Positions 1 to 8,293 of a DNA stretch of 64,000 nucleotides are shown piece after piece. How positions within the stretch are numbered: position 1 is the stretch's first letter; each line of letters opens with the position of its first letter. Location: assembly GCF_004053875.1 (NCBI RefSeq), contig NZ_SBIP01000004.1, positions 186,001 through 250,000 on the forward strand. Direction: 5' to 3'. Source of the DNA: Neorhizobium lilium. Lineage in GTDB: Bacteria > Pseudomonadota > Alphaproteobacteria > Rhizobiales > Rhizobiaceae. The position numbers and the translations under genes are program-made. Under the pieces are notes generated by a model, which was not told the origin of the DNA, ran no database searches, and saw only the letters and a list, made by a program, of their open reading frames with translations.

Positions 1-27
1 ACATCGAGAAAAGTTATTTGAGGTAGC

Positions 28-420
28 TCAGCCCCAAACTGTCCGCGCCACCACGTAAATGGCAAACATCCCGTTGGCGCCGAGCAGGCAGAAAACCGCG
101 AATGAACCGAGATCCTTGGCATAGCGGCCGACGGTTGAGATTTCCGGCGAGATGCGGTCGACCAGTTCCTCGATCGCCGTATTGAGCGCCTCTACAGCAA
201 ACAGCACAAGCATGAGAACCAGGAAGACGAGGTAATCGGCAGTCTGCGCGCCGATGGCGGTAAACAGGATAATCCCGGCGATGAAGGCGATCACCTCATG
301 CCGAAACGCCTCCTCCCGCCACAGCCGTATCGACCCTTGAGCGGAATAACGCGCCGCGGCGACAATCCGACGGATGCCGCTCGCCTTCTGGAGATTATTG
401 TCGAGCGGCGCCTTGTCCAT
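28..420 (-). CDS. dgkA: Diacylglycerol kinase, prokaryotic DgkA type
   Basis: Small integral inner-membrane kinase that phosphorylates diacylglycerol to phosphatidic acid, recycling lipid released by envelope glycan synthesis. The 130-residue product is close to the usual length of about 120. Visible family features are an amphipathic N-terminus, three hydrophobic segments (about 43-58, 62-77 and 106-126), and the conserved run EALNTAIEELVDRI at 77-90, whose Glu and Asn residues form the active site and metal site in the family, followed by AKDLGSFAV at 101-109. The gene starts 3 bp after the cobT stop codon, so it is probably co-transcribed with cobT; no functional link between the two is evident. 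Confidence 0.93.
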   Translation of the reverse strand: MDKAPLDNNLQKASGIRRIVAAARYSAQGSIRLWREEAFRHEVIAFIAGIILFTAIGAQTADYLVFLVLMLVLFAVEALNTAIEELVDRISPEISTVGRYAKDLGSFAVFCLLGANGMFAIYVVARTVWG

Positions 421-423
421 CGA

Positions 424-1443
424 CTAATGGCTCTTGTTGCTGACGCCGGCCTGTTCGAAGGTCGCCATGCCGGAATGGCAGGCGGCCGCCGCCTTGACGA
501 TGCCGGCAGCGAGTGCCGCACCGGTTCCCTCTCCAAGCCGCATGCCGAGCGCCAGAAGCGGCGTCTTCCCAAGCATTTCGATGGCTCTCATATGTCCTGG
601 CTCACCCGACACATGCCCGATCAGGCAGTGATCGAGCGCCGTCGGATTGGCGGCCTTGAGAATGGAGGCAGCCGCCGTCACCACATAGCCGTCGAGCAAC
701 ACAGGGATCTTCTCCATCCGCGCCGCCAGGATGGCGCCGCAAATCGCGGCGATCTCGCGGCCGCCGAGACGGCGCAGGATCTCCAGCGGATCATGCAGAT
801 GGTCGCGGTGGAATTCCACCGCCTGCTTCACCACCGCCACCTTGCGCGCCAGAAGTTCGCCATGCGAGCCGGTGCCGGGACCGACCCAGTCCTCGGCCTC
901 GCCGCCGTAGAGCGCAAGGTTGATGGCGGCTGCGATTGTGGTGTTGCCGATCCCCATTTCGCCGATGCAGAGCAGGTCCGTGCCGCCGGCAATCGCTTCC
1001 ATGCCGAACGCCATGGTGGCGGCGCAGTCGCGCTCGGAAAGGGCTGCGTCCGTTGCGATGTCGCCGGTCGGATAATCCAGTGCGAGATCGAAAATCTTGA
1101 GGCCAAGATCATGAGTCACGCAGATCTGGTTGATGGCGGCACCGCCGGCCGCAAAGTTCTCGACCATCTGCTGCGTTACGGACGATGGAAACGGGGTGAT
1201 GCCGTGACGCGTGACGCCGTGATTGCCGGCAAAGATGGCAACCAGCGGCCGGGTGACGGCGGGCGGGCGCCCGGACCAGGCGGCAAGCCAGAAGGCGATC
1301 TCCTCCAGGCGTCCCAAGGCGCCGGGCGGTTTGGTCAACTGCGCATCGCGCTCGCGCGCCGCCACCAGGGCACGGCTGTCGGGACCCGGAAGGTTTTGCA
1401 GCAGGCTACGGAAATCGTCAAAAGGCAGGCCGCTCACGCTCAT
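424..1443 (-). CDS. cobT: Nicotinate-nucleotide--dimethylbenzimidazole phosphoribosyltransferase
   Basis: Transfers phosphoribose from nicotinate mononucleotide to 5,6-dimethylbenzimidazole, giving alpha-ribazole phosphate for the lower ligand of cobalamin. The 339-residue product has the family blocks GNHGVTRHGITPFP, a long central helix, GEMGIGNTTIAAAI, and LGEGTGAALA near the C-terminus carrying the expected catalytic glutamate. I chose the ATG at 1443 (MSVSGLPFDDF) rather than an upstream ATG that would add 15 poorly conserved residues and overlap cobS. cobS, acting on the same pathway, diverges immediately to the right. The naming follows the Salmonella CobT function (CobU in Pseudomonas denitrificans). 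Confidence 0.94.
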   Translation of the reverse strand: MSVSGLPFDDFRSLLQNLPGPDSRALVAARERDAQLTKPPGALGRLEEIAFWLAAWSGRPPAVTRPLVAIFAGNHGVTRHGITPFPSSVTQQMVENFAAGGAAINQICVTHDLGLKIFDLALDYPTGDIATDAALSERDCAATMAFGMEAIAGGTDLLCIGEMGIGNTTIAAAINLALYGGEAEDWVGPGTGSHGELLARKVAVVKQAVEFHRDHLHDPLEILRRLGGREIAAICGAILAARMEKIPVLLDGYVVTAAASILKAANPTALDHCLIGHVSGEPGHMRAIEMLGKTPLLALGMRLGEGTGAALAAGIVKAAAACHSGMATFEQAGVSNKSH

Positions 1444-1537
1444 GCAGTTTCTCTCGATCTTGAAGCCGGCGCTTGTGTTTCCCGGCAAATCGCGCTTGTC
1501 TGCGCCATCTCATAGTCGGGGACGACGGGAGGGACAA

Positions 1538-2317
1538 CTGCCAAACGCGACCCAATTCATCGCCGACCTCGCCCGTTCGGTTGGCTTCCTCAGCCGTTTG
1601 CCCGTGCCGGACCGGTTTTTCAGCGGCCACGACGGAACGGTTTCGCGCGCCGTGCAGGCGTTTCCGGTCGCCGGGCTGGTGATCGCGGTCGTCCCGGCGC
1701 TCGTGCTTTTCCTGCTATCGCGCTCTCATGATCCGCTGCTGCCTGCAATCGTCGCACTCGGCCTGCAGAGCCTGCTTACCGGGGCACTGCATGAAGACGG
1801 GCTGGCGGATGCCGCCGACGGGCTTGGCGGAGGGCGCGACCGGGAGCACTCTCTTTCCATCATGAAGGATAGCCGCGTCGGCTCCTACGGGGTGATCGTG
1901 CTGATCCTGTCCTTCGGCCTTCGGGCATCGGCGCTGTCAGCGCTTGCCCAATATGATCCGGCGCTTGCATCTCTCGCTCTGCTCGCCGCTGCCGCTATCA
2001 GCCGCGCGTTCATGGTGGCCCATTGGCGGTCACTGCCGCCGGTTCGCGAAGGCGGCGTTGCGGCCAATGCCGGCCAACCGGAGGAGAAAGCCCGAAACAT
2101 CGCGCTCGGCATCGGGGTTGCTTCGGCGCTTCTGCTTCTCATCCCCGTTGCGGGTCTGCCGCGAGGCGCATTGTCGCTCGTCTTTGCCGGCCTCGTTGCC
2201 TTCGGCTTCACCCGCTATGTCGGCGAAAGGCTCGGCGGCCATACCGGCGATACGATCGGCGCGACCCAGCAACTCAGCGAGATCGCCATGCTCATCGCCC
2301 TTGCACTGCTCCTGTGA
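1538..2317 (+). CDS. cobS: Adenosylcobinamide-GDP ribazoletransferase (cobalamin synthase)
   Basis: Polytopic membrane enzyme joining adenosylcobinamide-GDP and alpha-ribazole (phosphate), the last assembly step of cobalamin. The diagnostic motif HEDGLADAADGLGGGRD lies in the first third, followed by several hydrophobic helices and the C-terminal GGHTGDTIGATQQLSEI block. The start is uncertain. No ATG lies near the expected N-terminus; the best-placed initiator is a CTG at 1538 with GGGAGGG at 1527-1533 five to six bases upstream. In-frame TTG at 1496 or ATG at 1442 would add 14 or 32 residues lacking family character and would run into the divergent cobT start. Length with CTG is 259 residues. 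Confidence 0.9.
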   Translation: MPNATQFIADLARSVGFLSRLPVPDRFFSGHDGTVSRAVQAFPVAGLVIAVVPALVLFLLSRSHDPLLPAIVALGLQSLLTGALHEDGLADAADGLGGGRDREHSLSIMKDSRVGSYGVIVLILSFGLRASALSALAQYDPALASLALLAAAAISRAFMVAHWRSLPPVREGGVAANAGQPEEKARNIALGIGVASALLLLIPVAGLPRGALSLVFAGLVAFGFTRYVGERLGGHTGDTIGATQQLSEIAMLIALALLL

Positions 2318-2336
2318 CACCACGATATTCATCCCT

Positions 2337-2552
2337 ATGATCTCGCCCTGCATCCTCGTCTGCTCCATCGATACAAAGACCGGCTACTGCTTCGGATGCG
2401 GCCGCACCGGCGGCGAAATCGCGGGCTGGCTCGACTATTCCGATGAGGAAAGACGGGCGGTGATGGCAGCCCTGCCGGCGCGCATGGAAACGGTGGAGCG
2501 CAAACCGCGACGGGAAACGCGCCGACGGCAGATGGCCAGGGAGCGCGGCTAG
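2337..2552 (+). CDS. DUF1289 family small cysteine protein
   Basis: A 71-residue protein with four cysteines: C5 and C9 in PCILVC, then C18 and C21 in YCFGCGRT, followed by an acidic W-L-x-Y-S-x-E-E-R helix and a strongly basic tail. This is the DUF1289 pattern, common in proteobacteria; the cysteines may bind a metal, but the function is unknown. It starts 19 bp after cobS and is probably co-transcribed, although no cobalamin role is implied. The start at 2337 is the only ATG consistent with the conserved MISPCILVC beginning. Confidence 0.85.
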   Translation: MISPCILVCSIDTKTGYCFGCGRTGGEIAGWLDYSDEERRAVMAALPARMETVERKPRRETRRRQMARERG

Positions 2553-2685
2553 GGCCAATCGACAATCAGGGTTTGGAGCGTGGTATGAGGGGAAATCATT
2601 CATTTCGAGGAGCGAAGCCGAAGGTGGATCCTATATCCATCGAGGGTTCGCGACGTGGAAATGGGCGATTTTCACCATATCCCTG

Positions 2686-2790
2686 CGGGACGCGGCGGAT
2701 TTTACCTCTGGGCCTTCGGGCGTTTGGCTGGCAAAAGGTCCACTGGACCTTTTGTCGGGCAAGCCCGATAAACCAGACCTCACCGTCGGA
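2686..2790 (-). repeat. RIME-like intergenic palindromic repeat, copy A
   Basis: The 340-bp gap between the DUF1289 gene and the protease gene (2553-2892) holds no convincing gene but contains this structured element. Read on the minus strand it has GGTGAGGTCTG, a hairpin TCGGGC-tt-GCCCGA (2755-2768), a second hairpin with 11-nt perfect arms CAAAAGGTCCA / TGGACCTTTTG around one central base (2732-2754), then CAAACGCCC. The same order, spacing and loop sequence TCCAGTG recur at 27743-27842 with different but still complementary arms. The layout matches the published description of Rhizobium-specific intergenic mosaic elements; the assignment to that family is from memory. Confidence 0.7.
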
Positions 2791-2892
2791 AAGGCCTTGT
2801 GGAGGAGAGGCTCCACTGCAGCCTTCCCTCCTGTTCAGAAACAAAATCCGCTCGCGCCACGCCCGAAACCTGATTGCCGATTGGTCCTACAC

Positions 2893-3597
2893 ATGAAGGC
2901 GCTCACGCTCGTCTTCCTGTGCCTCGGCGCCGGCCTGGCTCTGTTGATCTTCAACCATGATAGCGGCCGCACGCTCGGCCTAGACAATGACGATTTCGGC
3001 CGGCTGGTCTACCTCGTGCCGATCGCAGCGCTGTTGTCGGCCGGCATACTTCAGGGCGGCCGGGGAGCTTTGGGTCAGGTCGTGCGGCAGTTGGCGATCT
3101 GGCTGGTGATCGTGCTTGGCCTTGTCGCAGCCTATCTCTATCGCGACGACGCCCGCAGCTTCGGCGCACGCATGACCGCGGGGCTCTTTCCGGGCACCGC
3201 CGTCGTCGTGACGACCAGCGACGGCAGCAATGAAGTGATCATCCACAAGGCGCACAGCGGCCACTTCCAGACCAATGTCACCGTACAGGGCACCGTGCTG
3301 CCGATGCTGGTGGATACGGGCGCAAGCAGCGTCGTTCTCTCCTATGAAGACGCCCGCGCCATCGGCATCGACCCGAAAATGCTCAACTATACGATCAGCG
3401 TGATGACGGCGAACGGCGCGGCCATGGCAGCTCCGGTTCGGCTCGACGAGATATCGATCGGCCCGATCATCCGCCGGGACGTGCGCGCCATGGTGACCGA
3501 AGAGGGAAAGCTCGACGAGAGCCTGCTCGGCATGACCTTCCTGTCGACGCTGGACTATCTGCAGATGCGCACCGACGAGCTCAGGCTGCGGGACTGA
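2893..3597 (+). CDS. TIGR02281-type membrane-anchored retropepsin-like aspartic protease
   Basis: A 234-residue inner-membrane protein with three hydrophobic segments in the N-terminal half (about 4-20, 38-54 and 66-83) and a C-terminal clan AA protease domain. The catalytic motif is D141-T-G-A-S, followed by SSVVLSYEDARAIGID and the second-half signature LLGMTFLSTLDYLQM typical of this bacterial family. Substrate unknown. The chosen ATG at 2893 begins directly with a membrane segment; the reading frame stays open upstream only through the RIME-like repeat, which I regard as non-coding. Monocistronic, as both flanks are repeats. Confidence 0.85.
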   Translation: MKALTLVFLCLGAGLALLIFNHDSGRTLGLDNDDFGRLVYLVPIAALLSAGILQGGRGALGQVVRQLAIWLVIVLGLVAAYLYRDDARSFGARMTAGLFPGTAVVVTTSDGSNEVIIHKAHSGHFQTNVTVQGTVLPMLVDTGASSVVLSYEDARAIGIDPKMLNYTISVMTANGAAMAAPVRLDEISIGPIIRRDVRAMVTEEGKLDESLLGMTFLSTLDYLQMRTDELRLRD

Positions 3598-3606
3598 TCT
3601 CGGTTA

Positions 3607-3872
3607 GGGTGAGGACTCAATCATGTTGTTGAAATGGCGCAGTGGACGGCAATGATATGCGAGAAGAAGCGCGCACGCATGGGTTCCAGACCCATTCAAG
3701 CGCTTCGACAAAGCAGATCGCAGCCGTTCGCGCGTCCTTCGGATGTGGGCGCTCCGGCGATCTACGTCGTTGAAAAGCCTCGCCGATGCGTCAAGCATCG
3801 CCTGCGTTTTTCGCCTCGTATCTCATCCGGATCGCCTCACACCATTTCAACAAGATGATTAAGTCCTCACCC
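3607..3872. mobile_element. MITE: 266-bp non-autonomous element with 31-bp terminal inverted repeats and TA duplications
   Basis: The left end (3607-3637) starts GGGTGAGGACT and ends TTGTTGAAATGG. The reverse complement of the right end (3842-3872) matches it at 29 of 31 positions. TA dinucleotides flank both ends (3605-3606 and 3873-3874), the target duplication expected of IS630/Tc1-mariner-type transposition. The interior has no credible transposase. The element sits between the protease stop codon and the AraC-type gene. The right terminal repeat supplies the stop codon of that gene (3867-3869), so insertion changed its last residues. The IS family is inferred from the TA duplication alone. 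Confidence 0.85.
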
Positions 3873-4853
3873 TAGGGTTTCCATGTGCCGCGGTTCACCT
3901 GCCCCGACCCTTTTCCTGAACTCGCTCGGAGGCGCGCCGATGACCCGCTTGAAGGCGCGGCTGAACGAGGCTTCCGCATCATAGCCCAGCCGCTCGGCGA
4001 CGGAAGCGACACGCATGCCGTCCTTCAGCCATAGCCGCGCCTGGTGCATGCGCACCTTCGCCACATAGCGTGCCGGAGTTTCGCCGACGACGCGCGCGAA
4101 ACGTTCCGCAAAGCCGGATCGCGATGCGCCCATCAACCTTGCCAGTTCGCCCACCGTCCAGTCCCGGTCGGGCTCCAGATGGACGGCTGCCAGAACGCGC
4201 CCGACATCGGGGCTGCGCACGGCGGCGATCCAGCCTGCGGTCTGTCCGCAGCCATGCTCCACCCAGGCGCGGATCATGGTCGCCATCAGCACATCCGCCA
4301 GCCGCGCCAGTATGCCGCCCGCGCCCACGCGGTCCATGTCCACTTCGCGGCCCATGGCCTCCAGCAGATGCGGGATGGCAGGCTCGTTGCGGGCGAGATC
4401 GCTGGTCAGCATGGTCTCCGGCATGAGTTGCAAGAGCGGATGCAGCTTGTCGATATTAAAGCGCATGGACGCCGTGAACGCCAGCGTGCCGCCACGAACC
4501 TGCGCGCACTGAACATCGAACACGCCCTGGCACACTTCCGTGCGGCCGTATTGTTCAAAGGGTATCGGATCGGCATCCGGGGCGCTGGCGAACACATGCG
4601 AATCGCCGCGCGGCAGAAGTGCCGCATCGCCGGCATTCAACTGCAGCCATTCGCCCGACGGCGTTTTCAACCAGGCGGAACCGGAGGATATGAAGTGAAA
4701 TCGCGCCGCTTCCTGCGCGGGAAAGAAGGTCGCCCAAGGGTCGGCCAAGCGGCAACGGCCATAATCCACGCCGTCCAGGCGAAGACCGCGGAGCATTTCG
4801 GTGAGCGGATCACCAAAACTATCGGAAGAGATTTTGGACGAATGATCAAGCAT
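3867..4853 (-). CDS. AraC-family transcriptional regulator with N-terminal cupin domain
   Basis: A 328-residue regulator. The first 190 or so residues form a cupin-like sensor (FHFISSGSAWLKTPSGEW, LNAGDAALLPRGDSH); the C-terminal 100 residues hold two helix-turn-helix units, WTVGELARLMGASRSGFAERF and VASVAERLGYDAEASFSRAF, ending in the usual GxxPSEFRKR. It is divergent from the MFS exporter 96 bp away, so regulation of that exporter is a reasonable inference. The start at 4853 (MLDHSSK) is preferred; an ATG at 4889 would add 12 residues. The last residues and the stop codon come from the terminal repeat of the adjacent MITE, so the native C-terminus may have differed slightly. Confidence 0.9.
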   Translation of the reverse strand: MLDHSSKISSDSFGDPLTEMLRGLRLDGVDYGRCRLADPWATFFPAQEAARFHFISSGSAWLKTPSGEWLQLNAGDAALLPRGDSHVFASAPDADPIPFEQYGRTEVCQGVFDVQCAQVRGGTLAFTASMRFNIDKLHPLLQLMPETMLTSDLARNEPAIPHLLEAMGREVDMDRVGAGGILARLADVLMATMIRAWVEHGCGQTAGWIAAVRSPDVGRVLAAVHLEPDRDWTVGELARLMGASRSGFAERFARVVGETPARYVAKVRMHQARLWLKDGMRVASVAERLGYDAEASFSRAFKRVIGAPPSEFRKRVGAGEPRHMETLG

Positions 4854-4949
4854 ATCGGATTTCCTAGCATGGAAAAGACAGGCTGTCATCCATAGAACCA
4901 GAGTACGCCCTCCCAAGGCAAAACACTGCTCCATCTTCGAATACAGGAC

Positions 4950-6179
4950 ATGACAATGACAAACCGATCTTTCGATGACGCCAGCGATGGCGACCCTGCG
5001 GCAAATGCCGGTTCGCAAGCCCGGGCCCGCTGGGATGCCATCGTCTCGCTGACGCTTGGCGTATTCGGACTGGTCACAGCCGAATTCCTGCCGGCGAGCC
5101 TGCTGACACCGATTTCCGCCGACCTCGGCATCAGCTCCGGCACGGCCGGGCAGACCGTGACTGTGACGGCTGTGGTTGCCGCCATTGCCGGACCTGCGAT
5201 CGTCATCGGCACGCGCAGCCTCAACCGGCGGTGGACGCTTTACGGCCTGACCGCCCTGCTCATCGTCGCCAGCGCGCTTGCGGCACTCGCCAATGGCCTT
5301 CCGCTCCTGCTTCTGTCGCGCGTGCTGCTCGGCATCGGGCTTGGCGGCTTCTGGGCCATGGCGGGCGCACTCGCCATGCGGCTCGTGCCGATGGAGCAAC
5401 TGCCCCGCGCCATGGCGATGATCTTCACCGGCGTCTCGGTGGCGACGGTCATGGCGGCGCCGCTCGGCGCCTATATCGGCGCCACCTTCGGCTGGCGCGC
5501 CGCCTTCGTGCTTTCGGGCACGGTCGGGGTCGTGGCGCTCATCGCGCAGGCGTTCACCGTACCGTCGCTGCCGCCGGCCGGTCATGCGGGCCTCGGCACC
5601 ATGCTGGCCGTCCTGCAGCGGCCGAAGATCCGCATCGCCCTCTTCGCCACGCTGCTGACCGTCGCCGGTCATTTTGCCGGCTTCACCTATATCCGGCCTT
5701 ATCTTGAAGGCATTCCGCATCTGGGCATCGATATGGTCTCGCTGGTCCTGCTCGCCTATGGCGTCGGCGGCTTCTTCGGCAATATCGTCGGCGGTATCAT
5801 CACCAGCCGCAGTGCCACGCTCGGCACCGTGTTCGCCTCCGGCGGGATCGCGGCTGCCGCCGTCATTCTCGCCTTGCTCGGAACATCCGAAATGGCATCC
5901 GCCGTTGCGGTTACGCTATGGGGCTTCGCCTTCGGCGCCTTCCCGGTCAGCATCCAGAGCTACGTCACCCGTGCCGCACCCGATGAGGCGGAAAGCGCCG
6001 GTGCGTTGTTGCTCACCACGTTCCAGATCGCGATCTCGAGCGGTGCGGTGCTGGGCGGCGTGCTAATCGACCTGCAGGGGCCGATGGGCGTGGTGTCCTT
6101 CCTCGGCGTCGCGGCCGCTCTCGGCGCCTCGGTCATGGTCGCCCGCGGCGGCAGGCAGATGCAGCTCAGCCAGGGCTGA
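4950..6179 (+). CDS. MFS transporter, DHA1/AraJ-like drug or metabolite exporter
   Basis: A 409-residue major facilitator protein with 12 predicted membrane segments. After a hydrophilic N-terminus of about 25 residues comes LTLGVFGLVTAEFLPASLL, a first helix typical of the DHA1 arabinose/sugar or nucleoside exporters; LLLSRVLLGIGLGGFWAMAG matches the conserved fourth-to-fifth helix motif. Substrate cannot be read from the sequence. The divergent AraC-type gene probably controls it. The ATG at 4950 is followed by an in-frame ATG two codons later, so the exact start is not fixed. Confidence 0.9.
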   Translation: MTMTNRSFDDASDGDPAANAGSQARARWDAIVSLTLGVFGLVTAEFLPASLLTPISADLGISSGTAGQTVTVTAVVAAIAGPAIVIGTRSLNRRWTLYGLTALLIVASALAALANGLPLLLLSRVLLGIGLGGFWAMAGALAMRLVPMEQLPRAMAMIFTGVSVATVMAAPLGAYIGATFGWRAAFVLSGTVGVVALIAQAFTVPSLPPAGHAGLGTMLAVLQRPKIRIALFATLLTVAGHFAGFTYIRPYLEGIPHLGIDMVSLVLLAYGVGGFFGNIVGGIITSRSATLGTVFASGGIAAAAVILALLGTSEMASAVAVTLWGFAFGAFPVSIQSYVTRAAPDEAESAGALLLTTFQIAISSGAVLGGVLIDLQGPMGVVSFLGVAAALGASVMVARGGRQMQLSQG

Positions 6180-6224
6180 ACCGGTTTTGCCCCTACCGGT
6201 TGCGCATTAGAGCGCTTCAGGGCT

Positions 6225-6982
6225 CTAGCTGCGCAGCCGGTAGCCGGTCTTGAACATCCAGCCGAGCACCGAAAGGCATAGCAGCAGGAAGAAGCCGATC
6301 ATGGCCAGGCTGATCCCCGGGTTGACGTCGGCGATCTCGTAGAAGCTCCAACGGAAACCGCTGACGAGATAAAGCACCGGATTGAAGTGGCTGACCGTCT
6401 GCCAGAAGGGCGGCAGCATATTGATCGAGTAGAAGCTTCCACCCAGGAAGGTCAGCGGCGGCACGATGAGCATGGGCACGACGTTCAGCTGCTCGAAATT
6501 GCGCGCCCAGACGCCGATGATGAAGCCGAACAGGCTGAAGGTGACCGCCGTCAGCACCAGGAAGACGACCATCATGAATGGGTGCGCGATCCTGATGTCC
6601 ACGAAGAAGGACGCAGTCGCCAGAATGATCAGCCCGATGATCAGACCCTTGCTCGCCGCCGCTCCCACATAGCCCAGCAGGATTTCCGTCATCGCCACGG
6701 GTGCCGACAGGATCTCGTAGATTGTGCCGGTGAATTTCGGGAAATAGATGCCGATCGAGCCATTGCCGATGCACTGGGTCAGAAGCGTCAGCATGATCAG
6801 GCCTGGCGTGATGAACGCGCCGTAGGACACACCCTCCACCGTCTGAATGCGCGAGCCGATCGCCGTGCCGAAGACGATGAAATAGAGCGAGGTGGTGATG
6901 ACCGGCGAGATGACGCTCTGCAGGAGCGTGCGGCGCATACGCGCCATCTCGAAGGTGTAGATCGATTTTACGGCTTCGAAGT

Positions 6983-6986
<4 letters not shown>
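6225..6986 (-). CDS. ABC-2 type transporter permease
   Basis: A 253-residue membrane subunit of an ABC-2 exporter with about six hydrophobic helices. [24 protein letters not shown] at the start and [21 protein letters not shown] near the end are hallmarks of the family that also contains antibiotic and polysaccharide exporters. Its start overlaps the stop of the upstream ATP-binding gene by 4 bp, so the two are translationally coupled and make one transporter. The exported substrate is unknown. The stop codon lies about 45 bp from the convergent MFS gene. Confidence 0.92.
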
Positions 6987-7909
<923 letters not shown>

Positions 7910-8129
7910 GATAATCTTCTTCTGTAGGACCGATTTGCGCAAGCCGCGCCAGATATAGGCGAGACTATTCCCCGAGCCATCCCCCGATGGAAGAATATTG
8001 CGTTCCGATTTCCGGCCCAATCCGCAGCCGGTCCGAATTCATGTCGGCCTGTCATGTTCCCGTGACCTTGATCGGCCATAAATTGCAGCAGGCAAGCACC
8101 GGTTCTGCCTCGCGCCGCTGACCTCCTCA

Positions 8130-8272
8130 CAGGAACCGGGATCGTTTATTGTTTGATCTAGCTGTTTCAGCTTGCCGACTATGTTTGGTCGTTACTTCGA
8201 CACAAAACCTTTAGGAGCAGGTCCGCATTGGACCTTTCTCCACCCATGCCGGCCTCTGGCCGGCATTTTTTA
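8130..8272 (+). ncRNA. Candidate trans-acting small RNA, alphaproteobacterial alpha-r-like architecture
   Basis: The 384-bp gap 7910-8293 lies between two minus-strand genes, yet the + strand carries a strong intrinsic terminator that no protein gene needs. Upstream of it are a short hairpin AGGTCC-gcatt-GGACCT (8219-8235) and an unpaired pyrimidine-rich linker TTCTCCACCC (8236-8245). This order of hairpin, C/U-rich single strand and terminator hairpin with a U tail is the layout of Hfq-bound small RNAs of the rhizobial alpha-r families. The 3' end at about 8272 is well supported; the 5' end is a guess because I see no convincing promoter. Confidence 0.55.
8246..8272 (+). terminator. Strong rho-independent terminator
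   Basis: Perfect 9-bp stem ATGCCGGCC / GGCCGGCAT with loop TCT, followed by TTTTTATT on the + strand. On the minus strand there is no useful U tract after the stem, so it serves + strand transcription, which here means the candidate small RNA just upstream. Confidence 0.85.
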
Positions 8273-8293
8273 TTGGGCAGTGGTGCTTGTTCG

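Noticed and set aside
2573-2896. Open frames across the gap upstream of the aspartic protease
   Set aside because: They run through the RIME-like palindromes and show no family resemblance.
3634-3858. Short frames inside the MITE as a possible transposase remnant
   Set aside because: No transposase motif (DDE, HTH) is visible, and the element is only 266 bp; the reading is better explained as non-coding.
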